Source: Favolaschia claudopus | Lineage: Eukaryota > Basidiomycota > Agaricomycetes > Agaricales > Mycenaceae | DNA: 64,000 bases | Assembly: GCA_037176885.1 (NCBI GenBank) | Contig: JAWWNJ010000115.1 | Span: 741,863 to 805,862, forward strand | Direction: 5' to 3' | Shown: positions 1 to 11,170 of the stretch, in pieces | Numbering within the stretch: the stretch's first letter is position 1 | Layout: each line of letters begins with the position of its first letter | The notes under the pieces: model-generated | What the model saw: only the letters and a program-made list of their open reading frames with translations | Database searches by the model: none | What the model was told of the DNA's origin: nothing | Made by a program: the position numbers and the translations under genes

Positions 1-554
1 CTGAGAAGAATTTCCATACATACTCATACTCAAAAGTACACTGCACGGCTTCGTACTCTACATACAGATTAGATATCATTGAATATACTTGACGATGCTA
101 CATATATGATACTGTACAGTCCCCGCCCGCTAGACTGTGCTTGAAGAGAACATACTGTTTCTTTATTCGCCTTGACTATTTGATTCAGTCCCCAGTCGAA
201 AGGTGGAGGAGATTCGTTCTGAGTCATTCAGTCCGTTTTGGGGATGAGATGGAGGCATTCGATTTCCAATTGACGCAGCCATGCAGTATTTCGATTCAGA
301 AATTTCGTGAGGGGGTACAAATGCGAGTATAATGCGAGAACCGTATCTATACGAGTGCCCGTAGAAAGAAAGTGTCCAGCGGAGCCAATATTAAGTGAAG
401 TAAGGTGCATTGCATTGATTCTAACGCGACGACACGGACTATTCGCGTGTCGTCGTCGATCCCATCCATTCATTCGCCACATTTACCGCTCGCTTCGTCG
501 ATTGCCGGAGTTGTGAGATGTGAAACTGTGAAGGACGGAAGGGTGGATAGGCGG
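1..554. other. left-edge intergenic sequence
   Basis: No convincing coding region or repeat is visible here. The short open frames overlap each other in several phases and have no splice structure or recognisable motif. The right part lies just downstream of the stop codon of the 84-aa gene, so it probably holds that gene's 3' untranslated region and polyadenylation signals. Confidence 0.5.
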
Positions 555-1053
555 TCACCAGTAGATACGCCGCTCGATGGTGCGCTGTTTCCCCATCGAC
601 GGGCGGGCGTAGGAGACGGTGCGTCGGACGCGGGTTACGGTGGGGTACCTGTGTCAAGAGCGCGATTAGTATTCAGTGAATCGGGGAGGAGGAGAGATAC
701 AGCGAGGGGAAAGGCAAAGAAGAGGAAGGAGGGAAGGAAGGAAGGAAGGGAGAAGTATGGGCCGTACCACGCGTTGTAGACATCGCCGGCGTCCATTTGG
801 ACTTCGAGGATTTGGCGGCCCTGCAAGAGGGAAGGCGAGGTGAGTAGGCAACGAGGATGAAGAGAGGAGAGGAGAGACACGTACGGCGTAGTCGATATGC
901 GCGCCGACAACGAGGCCCTCGCGGCGGCCGTACACGCCGTGCGAGACGGCGACGATGTCACCGGGCTGCGGGAGCACGCGTGTCAGTCAAGCAGAATCCT
1001 AAGCAGCTGGGAGACGGGGGACGCACGCTGATCTCTTGGTCGGTTGAGGACAT
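555..1053 (-). CDS. small KOW/SH3-like protein of 84 aa, four exons
   Basis: I do not recognise a named gene. Exons on the minus strand are 1053-1027, 965-885, 820-768 and 648-555; all donors are GT, all acceptors AG, and phases join without a stop. The product starts MSSTDQEIS and ends IERRIYW. The middle (residues about 10-40, PGDIVAVSHGVYGRREGLVV) has the glycine-rich pattern of a KOW or SH3-like barrel as found in elongation factors. That likeness is inference from pattern only. Introns are 61, 64 and 119 nt; the last holds a long pyrimidine run that reads as GGAA repeats on the plus strand. The start was chosen because it is the only ATG in frame just upstream of a clean donor. Function unknown; it could be a nucleic-acid-binding micro-protein. 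Confidence 0.6.
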
Positions 1054-2653
1054 CCTGACGAACGACGATGCAGATAGAGACTACGGACTGCAAAGATATG
1101 GGCGATGGGGGACGAGGGGGAACAAGACAAGACGAGAGGTGGAGCGTAAGGTTAAATAGATTACGGATTAGATGATGCATCGTTGCTGGCGCGCGGAAGC
1201 CTCGAGGCGTCGGTGCCTTGACTCTATATCGGGTATCAACGGCTTCTACGTATAATGTAAAAAGAGAGCAAGGGGCGTGGATGTGGATGTGGGTTGGCAT
1301 TGTTGTCGGGGAGAGATATCGCCGCCCTGGAGAGACAAGGGAGACGAGAAAGATGTTAAAGATAGTGCGAGGGGGCGCGATTCGGCGAGTTTTTGGTGCG
1401 GATGACATGCGTTGAGGGGTTGCGGGCGGATGGGGGTGAGGCGATAGAAGCGAGAGAAGACCTAGGGGTGATGGAGTTTCGAGGACACTGCGTTCAACTT
1501 GAACGAGTACATAGTGCATTAGTCTAGTTGTGATGCGATCAAAGAACAGTCAAGGGAAGATGAGAAGCAGGCCCGATTATCTCCGATGAATACGGGACGC
1601 CAGCAAACAACGCGCTCACCACTTGCCTGCTCACCGCCGCTGCTCCGGACGCTGCTGCCAACCCCAACGACCGTGTTCGACCTCTCTGTCGGCTCTCTTC
1701 ACGCTAGAACCCTTGTCTCGGCCTCCCCACACACCCCGACCAGCTGGGAGGACACATCTGTCTCAACGACGCCGCCGTTACGACGGGCTGTTTCCTCGCG
1801 CCCACTGGGAGCTTTCACCACTGCTTGCGCGGCGCTGCCGCTGAATACGTCAACGTCGCTGCCCCTCCGCTACACCTGCAGTCTCAATGGCGCCTCATTG
1901 GTGGACTACCACTTGGCGGCATACTTGCTCAACGCAGCTCGTCCACCGCTCCACTTCCCACTCCCACTCATACTCGGCCGCTGCTCTCGGCCTCTTCCTC
2001 AGCGACGCTGCTACAACAACTTGCATACTTTGAGTCAGGAAGATCGCGCGCTGGCGCTCGTGAACGCCGGCGCAATTGAGGGATTGAGACCAATGGGTCA
2101 ATGCAGTATGCAAGGGCTGCAATATGTTGTGTGCCTGCTCTATCACAAGGAATGCAATGCGAGAGGTGAGTTTGTCGTCTGTTCTCAGAGCTTGCTAGGC
2201 AATGTGTGTGGCTCACTACCATTGTCATCTCTCTCCCTACGTCCACGTCTACGCATGCTACCCCCGCATAATACTACTACCTGCCCCCTACCCCCCTCTC
2301 CCCCGGGCTTTAGATTTTGAAGATGCGGAATCGGTGCCCGTGTGTGCCGATGACGAGAATCTAAAGTGGTTGACGGCGCATATTCAAATCAGCGATACGT
2401 GTTTCTTAATTCTTGTTCTTCCCCCTTCTACCCTCGTTGTATCTATACTCGTCCAGGACTATTATCACAAATGACCCTCACTTCCTTCATGTGTATTGAC
2501 ATCACTGTAGTATACTTATGCAGTATGTATAGGATTATCGGCCAATATATCTGGTTTTCTCCTCAGTCGTGCTACCTCGCTGCTTCACTCATGCGGCAAA
2601 ATGTATTGAGGAGCATGACGGTGAAAATATACCATGTAAGTACTACTAGCTGA
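1054..2653. other. intergenic stretch with one weak two-exon candidate on +
   Basis: Most of this 1.6 kb looks non-coding. A long plus-strand frame from 1586 can be joined from a donor near 2166 (GTGAGT) to an acceptor near 2312 in frame, ending at 2474. The joined stretch reads ...YHKECNAR then DFEDAESVPVCADDENLKWL. The upstream part is proline/leucine/threonine-rich low complexity and matches no family I know. I therefore do not call a gene, but the join is the best candidate in this gap. Confidence 0.25.
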
Positions 2654-5600
2654 TTACAGCTCCGATAGTTTTACCTTCCCAGACCCCGTCTTCAAAGAGG
2701 CCTTCTCGGTTTTCTGTTTCTCCAATGTAGTCATGGCGCGCTCCTGTGTTTTGCGCTTCTTATGTAGCTCGGCTTCGATTTTGAGCCGTTTCTCCGGCCG
2801 CGTCTCTTCTGCCAAATCTTGTTCTTTCGCAAATACAGCCTTTTCGGCCTTGACAAGAGTCTCCAACGACTTCAACAATCTCTCGTTGTGTCGTTCAATT
2901 TTTTGATCCTCCCCAGCGAGAATGCGATGCTGAGAATTCGCTAACAGAATGGTTTGTAAGTAGCTTTCGATAAGTATTTGGTAAACTCACATTTCCGCTT
3001 GAGGTTATGATATGCGTTTTCGCTCCGGTGACCTGTTTTGAAAGACGGTGTAATTCCATAGCTTTCGAAAGTCTTGGAAGCCGGTCATGAGGTTTGAATA
3101 GTACGGGCAAGGAGGTCAACAAAATGCAACAGACCTTCAAGGTTTTCATCTTCACCGCATCGAACAGCTGACCCTTCTTTAGTCCGCCGAGTAAGGTGCA
3201 GTGCACCCCTTCTCTGTTGACGTCTCGATGCACCGACTCAATGAGATTTGAGTTTGCATCACCAGCGTTCCAAACGTCCAGCGGAATCAGACTCCTTTCC
3301 CAGCAAATTCCTGGAAAGAAAAATTTGCTCGACTCCTTGTCATTCACCCAGTCTGGTAAAAAGGTCAGCTCGGGTGTAAGATATATGACTTCGGTGTAAA
3401 TCTCTTGATTCAAACTAACCGTTACCAGCCTTCCCGCCATTTTGTCGAATTTTGAGGAGTGCCCCTTCCCAATCTTCGTGCTCGATGCACACGAGACTTC
3501 GCATAAGCCACCGTACATCTTCCGAGACTGAACATTTGTTGATGTTGCGAGAATTATGAACGGTGCAGATACGGAATAGCCTGCGAAGGTGATCATATGG
3601 ATCGAGATCTTGGATAGTGCGATGAGGCTCATGGAGGTCGACTTTGGTGGTGGCCATATTTGAAGCAAGTTTCTGGAGATGTAATCCGAGGCCTTTGAAT
3701 AAATGTCGGTCAATTCCCATTTTATCTGTGGGTTCTTACTGTAACATACCTTTCGCCTGACCGCGGTGTTGGTCTGCTGTCCATGACAAAATGAATTTTC
3801 CGTATCCATCTGGACCCTCGGCACTCGACGCATGAAGATGTCTCCATTTCAACGACTCCCCCGTGTCTTCTTTGACAATCGACTCAATTTCTTCGAAGAC
3901 GCGTTGATGCGCGGCTGCACTTTGTCGATTGATATAAACCCGGCAAAATATTAAACCTGAAGTAAAAGACGGTGATTGAATTCTTGGTGAATGTGAATAG
4001 AGGAGGGATAGTTACGGACTCGTGTTCGCGTCTCGTTCAAGACATGCAAGTTCAAACTCCAAGAACCCCATGATTCGGCGGAATGCGATGTCGCTTTGTA
4101 CATATCGTCCTGCTGCGAGCAATCGTCGGCTGCCCTCAACTGCCATACAAATGATCATTCGAATCATATTGTCTTTCTCATCAATTTCTGGGTCGTCTTC
4201 TTCATGGCGAACTAGAGTGTTGGCCGGAAGCGCAATTATGCGTCGAATGTAACGATCGGCAGGGGGAAGCCGAACATCTTGCTGGGCTTTCAGATTTACA
4301 ACACCTGTGTAAATTTGAGGAATGCGCTGAAAATTTACAGATGAGAATATGTAGTACCTGACCAGCCTGTTCCGAACGGACAGTGTTCCTGAATTGCCAG
4401 TTTGATGTACGACTTGATATGAGAACGGTTCGACAGGGAGACATGCCAGTCAGCAAGCGTTGGGCATACAATCAGGGGATATTTCGACGTAAGAAAAGAC
4501 TGAACGAGGGGATGGCGTATGAATTTTCGGGGAGTGATATCTGGAAGATCTTCCGCCAGCTTGCCCAGGATTTCCATCAATTTGGCCCGTATCTTCGGCG
4601 GTGTTTTCGTTGGCAGTGGTACGGGATGAGGGTGCGGTCCACTCGTTACAATCAAAACCATAGGACATGCCGTCCGAAACTCCTCCTTTGGTTCGAATAC
4701 CCGAAATTTGCTTGAACATCCAAGGCGCTTCATCAAAGGCTGCGTGAGGTTTTGGGTCTCATCGCGATGGGGAAAAGCTAACAGAAACCTGATTAGCGAG
4801 ATCTAAACTTGAATTGGTTTCATTTGAACGTACGACAATATGCTTTTTGCTGGGAACAATTTGCAACAGTGGAACAATCAGCGAGAGGACCGTAACCGAA
4901 GCTTAAAACAGCCTCTTCGATCTGTGCAGCTTCCCTTTCATCGCCCGATATAATGGCTTCAAGATATTCAAGATGATATGACCCATCGTTGATGCTGTGG
5001 TCGTGAAAATGATCTTTGTTTGTTCTGGGATTGTAATGTTCGCAGCTGTATGAATGAACGGTCAAGACTCATCCGGAATATGTTGAGATGAACTTACCTG
5101 ATATACGGTCGTTCATTGTCGTCGTAGTCGAATACAATCCTTCCCTCGCAAAGCCCTTCTCTGGCGCGATACCCTCTTTGGACTTGGTAAGTATATAATT
5201 CCTTTGCCTCTCGCTCTTCCTCTTCTGTCGCCGACAGGGTAGTAATTTCAAAGAGAGGACGTCCGCAGCCCAGCTTTTGAAGTGCTGCCAGAAAGGACAA
5301 TGTTTTGAGAAAAATGTCGCGTGTTGGTGAGACGTATTGCAAACGATCATCACGATCCTTCTTCGACCGATCTCGCACGTCCTCGCGCGAGGCTTTGGTG
5401 TGAAGAACACTCAATTCCTCGACATTGCTATTCGGACAGATTTTGGATCCTTCACCTGTGTTCGATGATCAATCTCAGCAAGTTATTGAATAACATGTAC
5501 TTACAGGTTGTATGACGCTCGGAACAGTCCACCGCAATTCCTTCGGCATCAACCAGTAGCAAACATTTGACGGTGGCTCCTGAAACACTTCGCCCCATGC

Positions 5601-6078
5601 GACCGCCCCTCGAGTAGGCAATATTCAACGTTGGATCCTCCCAGTTGTCCGGATCGATATGAAACAGATGGCCGATGGAGCCCGTTGACGAGGTTTCTGG
5701 ATATTCGAGGGTATAGCCCACCGGGTACTCATATAACACCTCTAACGTGGTTATACGATTGATCGCGACGTTCGTACGCCTCTTCACGACTGCAGGGGTT
5801 TCCAGAGTGGGTGATTTTTGAAAGCATGCTGTATCAACAGAGGGAGGCCCTTCAAGAAATCTCAGAGCAGATTCCAGCTCCTGCATCACAGAAAGCGGGG
5901 CTTTTAGTGTCGCATCACCGTTCGTGAACTGAGCAAGCCGCAAGAGCTGGGGTCTGATATTCACTAGATGCGAGGAAGCTGGAGAGACACTCCGGGGAAT
6001 CTGAGAAGATGAAGCACCCCCGCTGCCAGGTTCGCAGTCAGTCAGCAAATTGCGAATTGCGAGGCGGCTATCCTGCAT
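2654..6078 (-). CDS. DDE (MULE-like) transposase-family protein, 971 aa, intact, 10 exons
   Basis: Exons (minus): 6078-5505, 5455-5098, 5045-4834, 4777-4358, 4304-4020, 3956-3750, 3692-3420, 3352-3135, 3072-2991, 2940-2654. Introns are 49-67 nt, GT-AG, and all phases agree over 2916 nt. The protein resembles a basidiomycete-wide expanded family of unknown function, recalled from landmark motifs HPHPVPLPTKTPP, DLDPYDHLRRLFRICTVH and NREGVHCTLL. Three acidic residues sit where MULE-type DDE catalysis expects them: D593 (in QSDIAFRR), D678 (in ADQHRGQAKG) and E815 (in NSNLIESVHRDVN). The C-terminus (about 880-971) is a Lys/Glu-rich coiled coil. A zinc-ligand-like C/H pattern (SCEHYNP...HRDE) precedes the conserved core. 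No terminal inverted repeats or target-site duplication were seen, so it may be a domesticated gene or an element whose ends I cannot find. Confidence 0.85.
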
Positions 6079-7036
6079 TCAAGAGTCGTCGCAGTCGGGA
6101 TAGATGGTGCCTTTTGGAGTGAAGAAAAAGTTATTCTAGCGTTATCGATACATTCAAGCATTGTGCGACGTCTGTAGTAATATCCGCACACACGCGGCGG
6201 GCCCGTAGAGCTACAGATTCCTGGGTGTGGTCCGAAGTGAAGGCCCAGAGTGGATCTTGAGCATTGTAGCATGCGGGTCGATGACGGCCGATGCACTCCT
6301 CCGCCGTCGACGGGCAAAGGCGGTGAGGGGGAGAGCAGCAACGGTGACTGTCGAGGGCGGCGGCGTGGCGTCGACATCGATGTCAAAGACAAGGTCCGAG
6401 CAATTCCGACAAGTTCTTTGATCGCATCAGAGCTAGACCAATGCACCCTCTCCTCCTGCGTTCAATCGTGCGGTGAATTGTAGGGTTTGAGGGCTGGAGC
6501 TTGCGGCGATTGTCAGAAAAATACAAGTAAAACGCGGGTAATGCGGCTCAGCCTCAGGCCCGGCTGTAGTCCAAGACACCTGGAGTCGGCGCGCAGAGAA
6601 ACATGAAATCCTAGGCGGTTTGCCGAAGTTTGCAAGATTTTGGCTTTGGAGGGCGGTCTGATGGCGATGGCGGTTGGATGGCGGCGGGAAGGAGGGAGGT
6701 GACTCACACCACTGATGATCACCGTGACGTGAATCAGTCACATACGGACAACCACGAAAAAAAAAGGAAAGAAAAACAGTGAGGCCTCGAGGACCGTAGA
6801 AAGAGACTACGTAGCTTGTAATTCAGAAGTACTAACTTGGCCTTGTTCGGATGCAGGATTTAGGTAGATTGGATTTTGTGGCACAATATATGATATCGAG
6901 AGCAAGAAAACCCGAGAATGAGAGTTACAATGTACGAGAACGTGAGCTAAACTTCGAGCTTTAGAACGGGTGTCATTTGGGAGAGTAGAATCAGGTTAGG
7001 CGGGTAATTCAAAGATTCAGGCCAAATGAAACGCAC
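6079..7036. other. intergenic, upstream of the DDE-like gene
   Basis: This stretch lies between two minus-strand genes and presumably holds the 5' region of the DDE-like gene and the 3' region of the BTB gene. A GC-rich block at about 6250-6470 has overlapping open frames in several phases, typical of composition rather than coding. I see no motif or splice structure that supports a gene. Confidence 0.45.
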
Positions 7037-8149
7037 CTAAGATTCAATCACCGCTCGCCGCATCTCCTTCAGCTCGTCCCATCCTGGGAGCCCAAACCTA
7101 CTGGGCAACTTCTCCCAAAATTGCCGTCGCCGACTCGTAAAGCGTACCGCCGCCTCGGCCAGATACTCTCGACACAGTGGGCAACCGTTGATCAGTTGCA
7201 TATCCCTGTCCACAGCCCGCAAAGGATTGACATCGAGACCTTCGTCGCTCAGATAATCAAGATAATTCCGAGACTCTGCGCTGAAATAGTAGCAGTCCTT
7301 TGAAGTACAATCCTGATGCGGAACTCCAGCGAAAACTCGGTATGAGGTCAAAGTTTGGCGGAGGAAATTTGTTTGCGCCGCTAAACATAACATTTTGTCT
7401 GCCGCTAACATATCTGCGGCAGATCCAAGCTCCACGCCTTCAAAGCTACTCCAGCATACGATGGTGTAATAGATCATGGGAAGCATCCAGATAGCCCCTA
7501 CCTCGGATGCTACGCGGAGAGCGACTATGGTCGAAGTGGTGATGCGGTTAAAGCGAATGTGGTGTACTTCACGGGAGAAAACGCGGCCGTGAACTTTCGT
7601 ACACGTGTCAAAATCAATGGGATAGAGGAGATCCAAATGGGACAGAGCACGCCGGAAGAGATACTGTGTGTCGTATTTGTGGGCGAGTCGCAGTATACCG
7701 ATGACGACGTCAAAGTCCACTGGCGCTGGTGGTGGCATGAAGAAACTGATTTAAAGAATATCAGAATCCTAGAGTCGCACAGATAGGGAGAACTCAGAGA
7801 TGAAGACTCACTTGGAGTCGAATATCGCTCTCAAGAAACTTTCCACTTCAGTAGCGGAGTCCGGAAGACGAATAACGCTGCAGCCGTCGATCGTGTCCTC
7901 TATAGAGGTTGAAGGTTGGGGCAAGGATAGCATGTCGCGGAAAACAGTCGAGCGAGCGCTCAGGATGCCACCGGAGACACGGAAAACTGTATCTTCGGCG
8001 CGAAGGACCCTGGACGACGAGAGGATCCTTGGAGAACCAGAGACCTTCTGCCTGTTTCGTCCCGGCGAGAGTGTATTCACTTGAAGACATATTATGATAT
8101 GATGCTGTATGGGAATTTCAGAGTCAGCGAAGGTGAACGTAGAGGACAA
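7037..8149 (-). CDS. BTB/POZ domain protein with probable N-terminal frameshift
   Basis: Exons (minus) are 8149-7812 and 7745-7037, with a 66-nt intron and a joined open frame of 348 aa. The BTB core is clear: AEDTVFRVSGGILSARSTVF then FRDMLSLPQPS in exon 1, followed by VIGILRLAHKYDTQYLFRRA in exon 2. This is the expanded Agaricomycete BTB type, in which BTB proteins act as dimerisation modules or cullin-3 adaptors. Members normally begin with a stretch like EGLWFSKDPLVV directly before the AEDTVF strand. Here that stretch exists, starting at an ATG at 8090, but in the other frame; one extra base (or a 10-base insertion) near 8001-8012 separates the two. The in-frame start at 8149 gives an unrelated N-terminus. 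The gene is therefore either slightly broken or carries an assembly error. No partner is evident nearby. Confidence 0.8.
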
Positions 8150-8442
8150 GATGACAGCTGTCTCAGTGTCTGGACTCTGCAGTGTGACGCCGATGACGGA
8201 ATATCAATCACGAGATTGTGACGCTCCGCGTTTTGCCCTCCACCGTCACCACGAATCCCACAGAAAGTCTGTGAACGTATAGGAATGCGCTTCAGGTCTC
8301 AACCGACTGTCGGATCGTCTAATAGTATCAGGTTAGGTCCAACAAACTGCTTCTAGCCCAATCATAGCTAAATAGGTAAATACTAATTTATACGCCGGGC
8401 AAGAACGAGGCAAACGGTTTCAAAATCTACGCGAATCTCTGC

Positions 8443-10367
8443 TCAAGCTGGAACCCCCACAATGTGGCTCATCTGTGTACCCGCAGTCTGGTGAATTTCG
8501 ATCAATTTCCACCCTGCCTTCGCAAAAAGCTCGTAGAAGCCTTGTGCCGTGCGTTCAATGCCCCCAAGCAAAGCGTGCATCTGTGAGTAGATAGCTTCGT
8601 GAACCGAAATACAATATGTGCAAATCAGTGATTGGGACTTACTGTAAGGTCATACAGGTATATTTCCGCCGCCGCCGCTCCCCAATTCGGCAACAACGGC
8701 GCCTCCGCCACGGGTTGCTTCGCCCCTCGAATGGGGCACATCTTTGAATCGTCTGGAGTCCGCGTCGATGCAAACGGAACTACTTTCTCGATGACCACGA
8801 GTTGAGTCTCTTGTTGTGCCGCTTCGCGAAGATTTTTCAGAATCACTACAGCCTTGTGATCTGGCCAATCATGCATGATATGTCTCAACAGGAAAACTGC
8901 GGCGTTCTTCACGGGTTGGGGATTGAAGAAGTCGTGAACTGTGTCGTCCGTCAATATCTACCACTTCGAAGAACTAATGACGATCGCAGGTAAACTCACC
9001 TTGAAAATCGACCATTTGTCGGTTAAGATGCTCAGGAAAACATTCCTTCCAATGCTGCACTCTCACAATGAGTTGTTTTGAGACGAATGCGATATTTTCG
9101 CTTGACTAACCGCCTTCGATATCTCAATTGGGGACGCAAAATCTTGATTGACGACGCGAATATTCGGATACTTCTTCGCGACGGTCAACGATACGTGTCC
9201 AATCCCTCCTCCAACATCCACTATGACACTTTCGCAAGCCATTGCGCTCCAATCAAACCCTACAGCGAACCAGGAATTAATTTCGAGTCAACTCCAACAC
9301 AACCAGACCGACACTCACCTCGAAAGATCAAGTCCTCCGGCTCCATCGCCGCCGTTCCCGGCATCGCAACCGCAAATCGATTGACGTGGTAGCTGTTTCC
9401 GGGATGCTCCATCCATTCGAATATGGGCTCTTTGGTACCGTATGCGAGGTTGAACGGAAGTAAACCCGGCGTTCGAAGGGACTCTGCGAGGTATTGTGCA
9501 CTTTTCCCTCCCATGTCGGCACTGATGAATAAGTTATATGATCAGTTCGTATGGTACTCGTTTCAAGTTGATGTTTGATGCACGTACGTATGCTCTGCGA
9601 ACGCTGCAATGCCCGACGATCCAACGAATCGTGTTTCACGGCTGCGGTGTACGGTCAGAAAGCGCTCGAAAGTCAAGAGCCGCGCCCGACTCACTTTGCA
9701 AATAGTTCGCGGGAAGGCTTGCCTTTATCCAAAGTCGAAGAAATGCGATTGTTTGCGAATACGCCTGGGGATACTTCGCGGAATATATGGTGCGTAGCGA
9801 GAAGTCGCAGAATTCGTTCTAATTAAATCAAGTTATACTTCAGTTAATGGTCAACAGAGTACCGATTCGCTTACCTATCAGCCCGGAATCCACACCTATC
9901 GTCTCTCCGATGTCGTTCACGCTGGCCCCCTACATCACAAGCAAACGTCAGCTCTGGAGTCACCCGATCAGTGAACCACTAACGTTTTCCCCAGCCTCGC
10001 GCAAAACTTCCACAACGTTGAAATTCGAAACAGTATGCAAGCAAGAAGAAATTTGGTACTTCAATTTCGTATCAGCGAGCGTTCAAGCAATCAGTGAGCA
10101 AAGACTAACCGCATGCGCATGATTGATCGCAACCCGTCGAGGGTTCCAAACCGTAGCACTGATCTGTGCACAAGCAGCGACCATGTTCTTCGAGGCGGCT
10201 ACGACTTGCGGATCTTGCGCGAGCGCCTCAGCGTGTTCTCCTGGGTCATAGAACTTGTCGAGGGACGGTAATGGCAATCCTGCCTGCGCGTAGGTCCGTT
10301 CCATCGAATCAACCGCTCTGATAATGATATTGGCTAGACTGCGAAGGGTGGATGTTTCTTTGTTCAT
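8443..10367 (-). CDS. SAM-dependent O-methyltransferase (plant/fungal OMT type), 468 aa
   Basis: This enzyme would transfer a methyl group from S-adenosylmethionine to a hydroxyl of an aromatic metabolite. Ten exons (minus): 10367-10110, 10058-9984, 9929-9875, 9818-9695, 9641-9588, 9521-9319, 9259-9111, 9054-9000, 8938-8643, 8580-8443. The total is 1407 nt with every phase matching. The N-terminal winged-helix dimerisation domain includes ERILRLLATHHIFREVSPGV. The SAM site is VIVDVGGGIGH (about 268-278). The catalytic histidine is H347 in RHIMHDW, preceded by the family signature HDFFNPQPVKNA. Length is normal for the family (about 450-470 aa). It is divergently transcribed from a flavin-dependent halogenase, which suggests a shared pathway to a chlorinated methyl ether. 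The substrate cannot be read from the sequence. Confidence 0.93.
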
Positions 10368-11170
10368 TCTTGTTCAGTTTGAATTTGGTGTGTCGAAGGA
10401 AATCGAATGCATTCAGAGTGGTTTGCTCAATCTCTTATAGAGCATGTTCAAAGTCAAATATAGTGTTGTTGGAGACGATAGGGTATAATTATCTCCTGCA
10501 TTTGCGACAGATGTGCGTAATTGGTTTACAGAATAACTGCCGAAGTGTATCTATTCAAATCGTTGAGTATTCTTTTCATCGAACGTTCGGAAGTAAATCT
10601 CTCAATTCAACAGAAGAGGAAGACAACGGCGACCTATGCGGGCGCGGAAATCCACTGGGCTTTATTTGGGTCCCATTTTTCTGAACATAACCTTCGTCGT
10701 TTTTCCCTTTAAGTGAAACTTTTCCGCCGATGAGAACGCTTGTGAATCTAACTCAATGTTTGATGCCTGTCAAGCTATCTTCTTCTTACTTGGGTCCAGC
10801 TCTTTGTACCCGGGGTCGCTCCTCAGCTGTCCTGCTTTGTTGGAGTTTTTACCGAGTGCCGGATTCATTCGAATTTCAATTCACTGGGAAGAATGAGAAT
10901 GTATTCAATCGCTGCCACAAGTTCCCAATTTACTGGCGTGCGTACCGCTTTACCGACTGTGACTACTCTCTCTCTCCTGTTTTAGAATCGCACTGGGGCT
11001 TCTAATTTGGTATCATGATTCATGAAGCAAGAGAAACAATCACCTGGGCTTTTCATCGAACACCGCTACGTACATTGTCCGTTCCTTGACTGCGTCAAGT
11101 GAACCTATGACTCAATCGTGACTTCTATAACTTTTCGTCGCAGCATCTGGTCGTCTTTGCCTCTACCAGC
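10368..11170. promoter_or_regulatory. shared divergent promoter region of methyltransferase and halogenase
   Basis: These 803 bp separate the two start codons, methyltransferase at 10367 (-) and halogenase at 11171 (+). The stretch has open frames in several phases but none with splice signals or recognisable protein. The head-to-head arrangement makes a bidirectional promoter likely. I could not identify a specific factor site with confidence. Confidence 0.55.

Noticed and set aside
983..1519. 178-codon minus-strand frame upstream of the 84-aa gene
   Set aside because: It overlaps exon 1 and the first intron of that gene in another phase, and is low complexity (Pro/Ser/Arg).
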